Part shown: positions 10,401-18,929 of the stretch, in pieces
Numbering within the stretch: the stretch's first letter is position 1
How the letters are laid out: every line of letters begins with the position of its first letter
NCBI GenBank assembly: GCA_934045905.1
Contig: OW203767.1
Span: 18,417,073 to 18,481,072, forward strand
Reading direction: 5' to 3'
Source: Leuctra nigra
Lineage: Eukaryota > Arthropoda > Insecta > Plecoptera > Leuctridae
DNA: 64,000 bases
The notes under the pieces: generated by a model
Seen by the model: the letters and a program-made list of their open reading frames with translations, nothing else
Databases searched by the model: none
What the model was told of the DNA's origin: nothing
Made by a program: the position numbers and the translations under genes

Positions 10401-10978
10401 TTGTGTCCCAAAATCGTGAAAAATCTTAAATTTTACCATTCTTTTTTCAGATTTTTCACTAGTTTGGGCATAGATAATGTTTAGGTGTTTATATTGCTAA
10501 GGTCAACTAAAAAAATTGCTATGCTAATTATTTTTCACATATTTCATAATTTGAATGATTTAAAAGTTATAGCGATATTTAACAGCTGTTACCGCTATAT
10601 TTAATTTTTACATGGTTACCTTTTAGTAGGTACTACATTTCTGGAGTAATACCATTTTACAACATTTAAAGTCAACTTAGAGCAAAGAACATTAATTACA
10701 ATAAGATAACTTCGCCACCTCCCCATTCTGGTATTTATTATTTCACTTGGTATGTTCGGTCAGTCTAAAATGCGTTTTCTTGTGTTTTCAGTCAGTTCCA
10801 TCTGTCTTGCTATCCGCATCGCTACAAACAGTTCGCCGGCCTCCTCACTGAGGTGTTCCCGATCAACTCCAAGCACACCGTCCTCGGCGACTACAAACCT
10901 CTTGACGAGATCCCCGAGAACGACCCTCCCGGATTCTTCATCCATGTCGTCAACAAGTCATTGAACCCAACATACTAA
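5729..10978 (+). CDS. GNMT paralogue 2, six exons, 324 aa
   Basis: Complete GNMT-family SAM-dependent methyltransferase. Coding exons: 5729-5934, 7564-7691, 8207-8342, 9374-9494, 10026-10222, 10792-10978 (TAA 10976-10978). All introns are GT-AG with phases 2,1,2,0,2, as in copy 3. The start ATG sits in an insect-like CAACC-ATG context. SAM motif I reads DVATGTG (residues 63-69), with Thr where the family has Cys. VDSIML and DASDKML follow at 70-92, [12 protein letters not shown] at 137-148 (Asn141) and DHRNYDH at 176-182 (Arg178, glycine carboxylate ligand). Tyr22, Tyr196 and Tyr222 are kept, but the first Tyr of the family SYYPH motif is Cys269. Exon 5 is 63 nt longer than in copy 3 and encodes a Ser/Asp/Glu-rich loop (about 233-259). 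The N-terminus differs from the conserved MVDSV start. Likely a functional but divergent duplicate; substrate uncertain. Confidence 0.92.
6911..7054. mobile_element. PIF/Harbinger-like MITE in GNMT copy 2 intron 1
   Basis: Terminal inverted repeats GGGTTAGTCTTTCAATACTC and its near complement at the right end (GGGCCGGTCTTTCAATACTC on the other strand) are flanked by a TTA direct repeat (6908-6910 and 7055-7057). A 3-bp TTA target duplication is typical of PIF/Harbinger. A degraded relative is at about 14615-14755. Confidence 0.6.
7158..7303. mobile_element. MITE with GGGGCTGGATTCACAAA termini, copy A
   Basis: About 145-bp element beginning GGGGCTGGATTCACAAAAGG and ending CTTTTTGTGAATCTGGTCCC. 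The interior is near-identical to 8671-8815 and shares termini with 17514-17755. The target duplication could not be resolved. Confidence 0.65.
7304..7535 (+). repeat. SINE copy with (ATC)n expansion, GNMT copy 2 intron 1
   Basis: SINE body ('TTTTTTCGAGAGGCAAATGT...CTACTAATAGGTCACGGC') followed by a long ATC/GTC triplet tract at about 7420-7480, then the family 3' end GCAGAACAATGCG. It directly abuts the MITE on its left and ends about 30 bases before exon 2. Confidence 0.65.
8395..8530 (+). repeat. tRNA-derived SINE, 5' part, GNMT copy 2 intron 3
   Basis: Perfect B box GGTTCGATTCC at 8421-8431, then the CCTCAGTCGAGAGGCAATG and CTATTAATAGGCCA body of the family. Confidence 0.7.
8671..8815. 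mobile_element. MITE with GGGGCTGGATTCACAAA termini, copy B
   Basis: Nearly identical to 7158-7303. It lies between a SINE 5' part (8395-8530) and a SINE 3' part (8845-8935), as if inserted into or near a SINE. Confidence 0.65.
8845..8935 (+). repeat. SINE 3' part, GNMT copy 2 intron 3
   Basis: 'ATCATCATAATCATTCGTCCGTC...TTGAACAGTGGGACGTTA' matches the 3' half of the complete SINE at about 46300-46365. Confidence 0.55.
8975..9110. repeat. Foldback element, GNMT copy 2 intron 3
   Basis: Inner perfect inverted repeat TACCTATTGTAGTGTGT / ACACACTACAATAGGTA around a short loop (about 9020-9066), with outer arms CTCTGGTTTCT / AGAAACCAGAG. A compact hairpin MITE. Confidence 0.65.
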
Positions 10979-11043
10979 AACACTGAACTATATGATTACA
11001 TTATTATTGAAATATTATGTAGCTTTTATATTCTATATTTAGC

Positions 11044-11049
11044 AATAAA
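11044..11049 (+). terminator. AATAAA poly(A) signal of GNMT copy 2
   Basis: Canonical AATAAA 66 bases after the stop of copy 2. The distance is almost the same as in copy 1, consistent with a conserved short 3' UTR. Confidence 0.6.
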
Positions 11050-13207
11050 CATTTTTGATTACCTATTTGGAATAGTTTTATTAATAACCATCCAATTCCT
11101 ATTGCTTCAATGGACATCCACGACCCGGTAATTGACGACAAACGGCTAAGGAACTCGAGTTACCGTCAATATTTTGTTGAACTGATAAATGGTTATTAAA
11201 ATCACAGTTAAAATACAACTTAGGTGTTTGTTTGGTTCTTATAATCAAACCCTCTGTGCAACCCCACAAGCTGTAACCCCACAGCTTGATTGGTTAATTA
11301 ATCAAGTTTTGAAAAAGGACTTAGAATTTCGCAAGAAATGGAAGTAATTATTTGAAGAAATAAGTAAAACTTGTTGCCATTCATTTATTTTCTTTGACAA
11401 TAAAATTGTTCAGAAAATACAGTCTTGTAATAATACAATGGTTTCAATGTCAGAGACTTAAATTTTTATTTCTTTACTAGTTTACTAGAATTATTGTTTG
11501 TTAACATGTTACGAAGTCATATAGACGTAAGGAAAGGTCAAATGTGAAGATAATTCTTGCCAAAATCACTCTCATATCAAGTTCACGACCTTTAGTACGT
11601 AGCTACTTGTGATAAGACAGAAAATAGTTCGAAATCTGCCCAAAACCTCGCATAATTTAAGCAACATTGAACCTTGATTGGATCCATGAACTTTTTAAAA
11701 GTTCAGACTTCAAATCTATACTCCCTACATTCGTAAGTTTATTGTGGATTTAACAACTGTGATTGACTAATTAGTTATCTAATAATCTTTGCTTCATTGG
11801 ACTGTAGGCATGAGATTGCTTTATTATTCACTAAATCTACTAATGATGCAATAGCATTGAGTCTATTTTAATATATATTTTTAGTGAATTTGATATCAGA
11901 TTGCAGTTGCTACGTAGTAGCTCGTTGGAAAGGATCTATCTTAACTTCAACACAAGGTAAGATTTAGGTAACGCTTGTAGATGGTTTATATAATGTAAAA
12001 GATGCAATTATGAGAATTAAGATTTTTGATAAATTCTTATTTTAAAGGTTCCACTTTATTAAGTTGTGAATATTTTTGAGATAATAATATTGAAATCAAT
12101 TTAAAAATGTATGTTCTCAGTTAATACTTTAAAAACGTTGTTTTACGGAATATTGATGTAATTATTTGCAAGAAAGTAATTATTAAAAATTATTTTAAAA
12201 ATGATGATGATATTATATTTGATAATAGTATGATTAGGTGTCCCAGATTTTTTTTTCTTGTATAAGAAAATAATAAAAATTAAATATAGACTATGGAGAT
12301 TGGAGACATACAGACAAATTGGCGTGGACTTTTTACTCGCCGAGTCAGTGTTCTGTAAAATGGTTTACTTCTAAAATAAGGTTAAATTTATTCGGAAGAA
12401 TTATCAAAATCCAATAGCTTTAAATCGATTTTGCTTCACACCTCACATCTTGTTGACCTAGAAGGTCAGTCAGCTGATTGTTTAAAAATGATTCATCAAG
12501 CGAATTGTATCAGACTGGTTATCAGTAGTTTCTAAACTTTTCATTCTTCGAGCAAAATAATAAGTCAGTAAATATCACAAGATCATGGTCAAGACTGTTT
12601 ATTCCATAAATAAATTAAAATGACTGAAATTGCAAGATTCGTTCTTTGATGTTATGCAGATAATTGCCTAGATTGGCTCTTTAAATTGTTTTGCAATAAC
12701 TACTTACAACATTATTTCCAATAAACTGTAAGAAAATACGTTCACTTGTATTAAAAGTAAGTAGGTATACCTAATTTTTAAACATTCTGTCATGTTTAAA
12801 AATTAAGAATGTTCTCTTGCCCCCCTCCTCACCCCCCAACCCACCACAAAATGTCTGCATTTATTCACATAAAATCTTGCTTTGCTCGTGCTTCTATTAA
12901 GTCAAGGTCTCCAGAGAAAATGTCAATATTTTCTTCACTGCCAAATGGATGCACTGCTTCCTACATTTCAAAAGTTTCGAAAAAATTAGTTTTTTAATGA
13001 AAATTTGGGTTCTTGGGTTCTTGTGATTCTTTGGGATTTCAACAATGTTCCCTTTTCCACAAAAATCGTCTAAGACGATAAAAAATAAAAAATAAAACTT
13101 TCGATTAATTAATACACCTTACCTTATTTTGTCTCAACAATATACACGTCCTGAAAGTATTACAATTCCACGACCAGCTACGCAACAATGCTGACACAAA
13201 GCTAAAT

Positions 13208-13212
13208 TCAGT
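13208..13212 (+). promoter_or_regulatory. Initiator-like TCAGT upstream of GNMT copy 3
   Basis: TTCAGTC matches the arthropod initiator consensus and lies 67-71 bases before the start codon. No convincing TATA box sits 30 bases upstream. Motif-only evidence. Confidence 0.25.
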
Positions 13213-13278
13213 CAGCGCTTCCCGTCTGACAAGGTGTGGGAGTTATTGTAACTATCCCATCTCTGCTGTCAGATAGCC

Positions 13279-16200
13279 ATGGTGGACAGCGTGTTCGAGA
13301 CTCGAACCCTGGGTATCGGGGCGGAGGGCATCAAGGACCAGTACGCCGACGGAAAGGCTGCCAAGGTGTGGGAAGTGTTCATCGGAGACAAGAACTCCCG
13401 CACCGACCACTACAAGAACTTCCTGGTGGGCCTGCTGCGCAAGCGCGGCTGCAAGAGGATATTGGATGTTGCTTGTGGGACTGGGTAAGTATTTTACATT
13501 TTACGAGGGGTTAAACTCCGGAAATCTGGTGTACACTAGCCTGGAAATCTTTGAAAATCTTTGGAAACCTTGGAAATCTTGGAAATCTACGAAATCTACA
13601 AAATATTAGAAAATCTATCAAAATATTTGGAAATTTTTGGAAATCTTTGTAAAACTTGGAAATCTTTGAATCTTCGGAAATCTTAGAAATCTTGGGAATC
13701 TTAGGAAATCTTGGAGATTCGAAATCAGGTGTACACCAAAACTATTTTAATGTATTTATTAATTTCTAACAGCTTCATTACTGAAGACAATTAAAACCAC
13801 TTAATAATTTCCACAAATAGAAGAGAGTCTTTATAGCTAAAATTTGTTATCAAAGGATGGGACTAAATGTCAAAGAACTTTACAGTTGAACTGGCAAAAG
13901 TTCAAACTACTAATCCTTCAGTGCTATTTTGACATTAAGTGTAACTCACTACAGGGTACTAACATTAACTTGACTTTTATAAGATTTTAAAAGATTTTGA
14001 ATACGTTCTTTGTGAAATGAACATGCTGCAAAAGTGTTTCTCAAAGGCTATTACCTAAACAAATCAATGGTTTTAATCAAGACAAAAAATCAAAACATAA
14101 TTTAGCAAATTAAAACACGCCAACTCAGCAAAAATAATTATAAAAAAACACAAATTGAAAAATATAATGAATAACATCTCGTAAGCGATTAAAATACTAT
14201 TAATTGCCTGTCCCCCATGAAACTAAACAAGATTGATATAATATGTAACCATAGCAACCTGTGTGATGCAACTACCTGTAAGATGTCCAACTGGAATTGT
14301 AATGTCACTCTGCTTGCTCCAGCGTGGACTCCATGATGTTGCTGGAAGAAGGCTTCCGTGTCACGTCGATTGACGCCTCCGACAAGATGTTGAAGTACGC
14401 GCTCAAGTCGAGGTGGAACAGGAGAAAGGAGGCGGCGTTCGACAACTGGGGTGCGTATTCTTCCATCATGGGTGATCATTCTCCCTTGTGTTGATCTACT
14501 CTTCTACTCTTGATCTACTCTTGATCTGCAATCGAGTGTATAAAGGACACTCTAAAAGAGGATACTTTATTATGCATTCGAATTCAATACGACTCTTCGT
14601 TTCTAAGAAAGAAGTTTATCAATACTCTGCAAAATTTTAAACAGTTGATTAGGACTATATTGTCATATTGCAACAAATAATGCCATTCCTTGAATGACTG
14701 TTTAAATTTAACCACTGGTTTTAGAAGAGTATTGGAAAACTGTCCCTAAATACAATACAATTTTTAAAAATCTAAATGATTCGAACATCGATCGTAATTG
14801 GGAATTTGAAAGTTCTAGAATAGGGTCCCAGGTATAGATGATCGATCCGGTAGAACCATTGAAAAGCAAGTTAAAATGTGGTTGTCAATACTAGAACAGA
14901 ATTAAATCAGGGATGACAGTGGCCACTGTTAGTGCTGAGCATAAACATTACAGCAATCCTGTAACTTGATCGGCTTGACCATAATACCTCTACTTATGAC
15001 ATGGTTATGACATGGTTATGCCATGGTTATGACATGGACATGGTTATGCCATGGTTATGACATGGTTATGACATGGACATGGTTATGCCATGGTTATGCC
15101 ATGGACGTGGTGATGTCATGGTTATGACATGGACATGGTTATGCCATGGTTATGACATGGACATGGTGATGACATGATTATGACATGGACATGGTGATGA
15201 CATGGTTATGACATGGTCATGGGGATGTATTTCCAGTGATCGAGGAGGCCAACTGGCTGACTCTGGCCGACGACATCGAGGACATCGTGGGCGAGGGCTT
15301 CGACGCCGTCATCTGTCTTGGCAACTCCTTCGCGCACATGCCTGACGTCACCGGTGACCAGCGCGACCACAAGTACGTCACTTCCCTCTATACAGTCTGC
15401 CCGTAGCCTCCTAGTCCATTCACAGAAGAATTTCAACAGAACAGCTCTGCTATGTTTCATTTTGGTTTAATGCACATTGTCTCATATTCATTTTCATCTG
15501 CTTCCTTCCTCAAAAGAACCACTGTTTCTTTTGAAACAACCGTCATGGAAACTTAGCCAAAGAAAAAACAGTATTTTAACGAAACGGATCGCTGCCGGTC
15601 AGGTTCCTTGACAATAAATCCTTGTTATTATCAATGAAATCAGAGCTCACCTACTAGAGTTAGATGGCGAGTTAGTATAGACTTCATCGAATGATGTCAT
15701 TAAATACTTTACATCTAATCCTTTACCTTGGCCAAGTGTACCTGCAATTTACTTCTATTGACATTGTATATTGCAGGAGAGCTCTGAAGAACTTCGAGAA
15801 GTGTGTGAAGCCGGGCGGCTTCTTGCTGATCGATCACAGAAACTACGACTACATCCTTGACAAGGGCGCAACGCCGTCGAAGTGCATCTACTACAACGTA
15901 AGTACCTCCTACATAGAGTACATCATATTATCTGCAGGTCCTCTTTACTGACTGCATGGGTGAAGATATCTACCGACTCTTCCAGTCATCATCATACTAT
16001 TTCACATAACCCAAACTTGAAAACGTATTGCCTGATTGACAATACACTTTGCAATGCTATTTGAGTCTCTGCTATAATATTTGGCGCTACAATAATAATA
16101 ATACCAGATAATTCTTGGTTTTTGGAAAACCTCCAGTGGAGTCGGGACGATAAGATAATTGTGAAATGAATATTATTCCACTGACTAGAGTTAACAATAC

Positions 16201-17993
16201 GGATAGCTCAGTTGGTAGAACACTCGCTAGGCATTTGAGAAGTCCATATTCGAGCCCCATGACATTCCATCTAATAATTCCATAAGACTGATAATATGAG
16301 ATGTGTATAACATATTTTTTTAAATCTATTCTCCATTATAGCTGCTCATAGATCTCTACGGAGTAATTATTTGATACCTAAAACAGTGTACATTATTTAT
16401 GAACTACAAAGTTTTGCTCTGATTTGCAGCCGACTCACAAGACTTCGATTGACACCTCCACGTTGTACGTGAACGGGAAGCCCAACCTCGTTGTCCTGGA
16501 CTACAGCATCGACACGACAAACATGAGCGTGAAGAAACCGTCAGAGAAGGTCGACCCAGTCAGGTGAGCCCTTGAGCCGGAGCACATGGTAGCAGGTGCA
16601 GGTGTATGGTAGTGGAGTGTTCAGCTTTCTAGAACAGCAGTACATGGTGGCAGGTGTAGGTAGTGGAGTGTTCAGCTTTCTAGTGTCCTAATACATGGTG
16701 TCAGATGTAGATAGTGCATTGTTCAGCTTTCTAGAACAGCAGTACATGGTGACAGATGTAGGTAGTGTAAAGTTGAATCGAAAAAAAACAGTTTCCCCTG
16801 TATATCTTGATGTCCAGTACTTGATAGCAGATGTGTGTCCTTTTATTTCGAGCCTTACTACAATGGTGGCAGGTCTAGGTAGTTAAAAGTTGAGTAGAAA
16901 CACCCAGGTTTCCTGGTTATCTCGGTGCTCTGTACATTGGTGGCAGATGTAGGTAATCATGGGTCCAGCTTTCTAGAGCCTCACTACAATGGTGGCAGGT
17001 GTAGGTCGTGAAAAGTTAACTCCACAAAGGGTGTCCAGATTTCATGAGCTAGAACATAATGGTGGCAGTTGTAGGTAGTGGAAAGATCGCTCCAGTAAAT
17101 CAGTGTCCAACCTCGATCCTCTTACAATGGTGGGACTTATTGGTATAATTGAAGGATTACATAGTTTGAAATGGTTTTACTATTTGAAAGTATAACCCAT
17201 GTATAACCAATTTATTTTAAAATTTTGCATATTCGCCGTAGTGATAATACAGGTTCAGAACGTATTAATTTAATTTTTTACAAATCCTTTGAGAATCAAT
17301 AGCTGCTTATAAGGTTCTACTCCTTGGAATATTTATAAAAGTCCACTTTAGAAGCAAAAAAGCTCTACACTATCTGGACTTGCACGAAATCCCAGAATCA
17401 GGTCCCGCGGAAGTCCTTCATGACTGAGTTTTTTTTCGTGATTTACCTCAGTCGAGAAGCAAATGAAAGGAAGATACCTACTGACTCTTTACATCTTTAC
17501 CTTATTACTTCAGGGGCTGGATTCACAAAGAAGTATAACTTTATGACCAAAAAAATCTAATATCAATATTAGCTTTTACCATGTTTTACCGGCATATCTT
17601 TATGAATTTAATTGTATAAATCACCAATTATAATGATAATATACCAAGTTTTAACATGGTAATATCATGATAAGAGAGATATTGGTAGTTAAAATGCTAT
17701 ACCGGCATAAAGTTATGCCGGAATAAGGCTTAAAACCTTTTGTGAATCCAGCCCCAGGAAAAGAGTGACATAAATTAATATATTTTAAATGAACCCCAAT
17801 TGTTTGTTTTGCTTGTTGCAGCCACTTCCGGCTGTCCTACTACCCGCACCGACTGAATCAGTTCCGCGACATGTTGACTGAGGTGTTTGACGGACAGGTC
17901 AAAGAGCACAAGATATTCGGCGACTTCAAGCAGCTGGATGAGATCGTGGACCCAGCATTCTTCATTCATCTCATCGAGAAGGCATCCAAATAA
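13279..17993 (+). CDS. Gnmt: Glycine N-methyltransferase, canonical copy 3, six exons, 298 aa
   Basis: Best candidate for the true GNMT, the cytosolic tetrameric enzyme that uses excess SAM to methylate glycine to sarcosine. Coding exons: 13279-13484, 14323-14450, 15237-15372, 15777-15897, 16430-16563, 17822-17993 (TAA 17991-17993). The total is 298 aa against 295 in human GNMT. It opens with [12 protein letters not shown], the family N-terminus, in a GCC-ATGG context. SAM motif I is DVACGTG (63-69), followed by VDSMML and [19 protein letters not shown] gives Asn141. DHRNYDY gives Arg178 for the glycine carboxylate. Tyr22, Tyr196, Tyr222 and the SYYPH tyrosines 248-249 are present. Position 34 is Phe where human has Tyr. 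There is no acidic insertion, unlike copies 1 and 2. Codon third positions are GC-rich against an AT-rich background. Introns hold minisatellites, a SINE and MITEs. Confidence 0.95.
13520..13735 (+). repeat. Degenerate 'GGAAATCTT' tandem array in GNMT copy 3 intron 1
   Basis: About 20 irregular 9-12-base units of the type CTTGGAAAT/CTTTGGAAAT starting ~35 bases after the exon 1 donor. Confidence 0.75.
14615..14755. mobile_element. Degraded PIF/Harbinger-like MITE in GNMT copy 3 intron 2
   Basis: Inverted termini around ATCAATACTCTGC and GAGTATTGGAAAACTGTCCC resemble the element at 6911-7054; the interior is diverged. Confidence 0.4.
14993..15222 (+). repeat. GACATGGTTATG minisatellite abutting GNMT copy 3 exon 3
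   Basis: Roughly 230 bases of tandem 6/12-base units (GACATGGTTATG, GCCATGGTTATG, GACATGGACATGG) ending 14 bases before the acceptor of exon 3 at 15236. Many CCATGG palindromes. Confidence 0.9.
16200..16275 (+). repeat. tRNA-like SINE head in GNMT copy 3 intron 4
   Basis: GGATAGCTCAGTTGGTAGAA contains a perfect pol III A box (TAGCTCAGTTGG). A degenerate B box (ATTCGAGCCCC) follows about 35 bases later. Poor acceptor pairing and a missing 3' half argue for a SINE or tRNA relic rather than a working tRNA. Confidence 0.5.
16586..17140 (+). repeat. ~57-bp minisatellite in GNMT copy 3 intron 5
   Basis: About nine degenerate units built on 'TACATGGTGGCAGGTGTAGG' followed by TAGTGGAGTGTTCAGCTTTCTAG-like sequence. 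It begins about 20 bases after the exon 5 donor; units decay to the right. Confidence 0.8.
17395..17510 (+). repeat. SINE fragment in GNMT copy 3 intron 5
   Basis: 'CTTCATGACTGAG', a T-run, and 'GATTTACCTCAGTCGAGAAG' match the SINE body; it stops where the MITE at 17514 begins. Confidence 0.6.
17514..17755. mobile_element. MITE with GGGGCTGGATTCACAAA termini, copy C (long form)
   Basis: Perfect 17-bp inverted termini GGGGCTGGATTCACAAA at left and their complement at right, with an interior unlike copies A and B (about 240 bp). It ends about 65 bases before exon 6. Confidence 0.65.
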
Positions 17994-18123
17994 CTTCATC
18001 ATCGTTACAACACTAGTTGCTAAAATACACATTGAATTTGGGTTGCAGTTGTTACATTACACCTATTTGGACAATGATTTGGTTACTAACAGAAGGGCTC
18101 AATACACAATTGTACAAAATTCA

Positions 18124-18129
18124 ATTAAA
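18124..18129 (+). terminator. ATTAAA poly(A) signal candidate of GNMT copy 3
   Basis: ATTAAA variant hexamer about 130 bases after the stop of copy 3. No AATAAA is found closer. Confidence 0.35.
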
Positions 18130-18704
18130 TACAGTTTTTTAATAATTATTCCTGCTCAATCATCACTCGTCCTTCATATAGTAGGTACCTACTATTAACC
18201 ATCGCAATCCTAATTTACCATTAAGCTAATGACAGCCGAGAAAATGATCAAGTTTACAGTATGTATACAATGTATTTACATAGTATACAGAGTTTAGTAT
18301 GCCACATTTATGCCACATGTAGACTTTGTAGACTTTGAAATGCTCGTATTCTAATTAAAATTAATACTTGATCCATACTTCGATCAAGTGTTTTTGAGAG
18401 AGCGTCTCCTTTTTAAATTAATTTCATTCTTTCGGCACCGACCTCTGTTTTTTCTGCAATTCTGTTACTAGTGATCTACAGGTTGCACCATTTTTCCGAT
18501 TGAGCTGAAATTTTGCGCACATGAAAGACGAATTCTTACTGGTTTGCAGGCTTAAATTTGTTTGAATTCAGTTGATTGGTTCAAATTTTAGACAAATTTC
18601 TTCCGACTGGCTGGTCCGATCAATTATAAACTTTGCATGTCATTAAGTCCAATATTGTATCAAATTTTACAAAGTTTCAGTCAAATCCTCCAATTTATTT
18701 CACT

Positions 18705-18920
18705 TTAAATAATATATTCTGTAATGTAATACTCGTAAAATCCACTAACAGCACGAATGACCTCCATCATGAGCAGAATTGAAGCCGGAGCCTCAGCATC
18801 AGATGGACACTTTGCCGTTATGTCGTGAGGAATTCCTGACTGACATGTCTTATCAGTTGTCCACGCAGAACTAATGTGGACCACCCCCAAACACTCTGTC
18901 GCAGTTAGCTTTCCATCCAC
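18705..18920 (-). other. Unrecognised coding-like stretch
   Basis: A 71-codon open frame on the minus strand (starting MDGKLTATECLG) is GC-richer than its surroundings and lacks low-complexity bias. I recognise no family and see no partner exons. It could be a transposon or gene relic or chance. Confidence 0.15.
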
Positions 18921-18929
18921 TCATGTCCA

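Larger units (their letters stand above)
10979..13278 (+). other. Intergenic space between GNMT copies 2 and 3
   Basis: 2.3 kb of AT-rich DNA after the copy 2 poly(A) signal. No coding sequence, RNA gene or clear transposon was recognised; open frames are under 65 codons. The last ~70 bases are the presumed 5' UTR of copy 3. Confidence 0.6.

Noticed and set aside
16200..16275. Functional tRNA gene
   Set aside because: The A box is perfect, but the B box is degenerate and the acceptor and anticodon stems do not pair well; it fits a SINE head.
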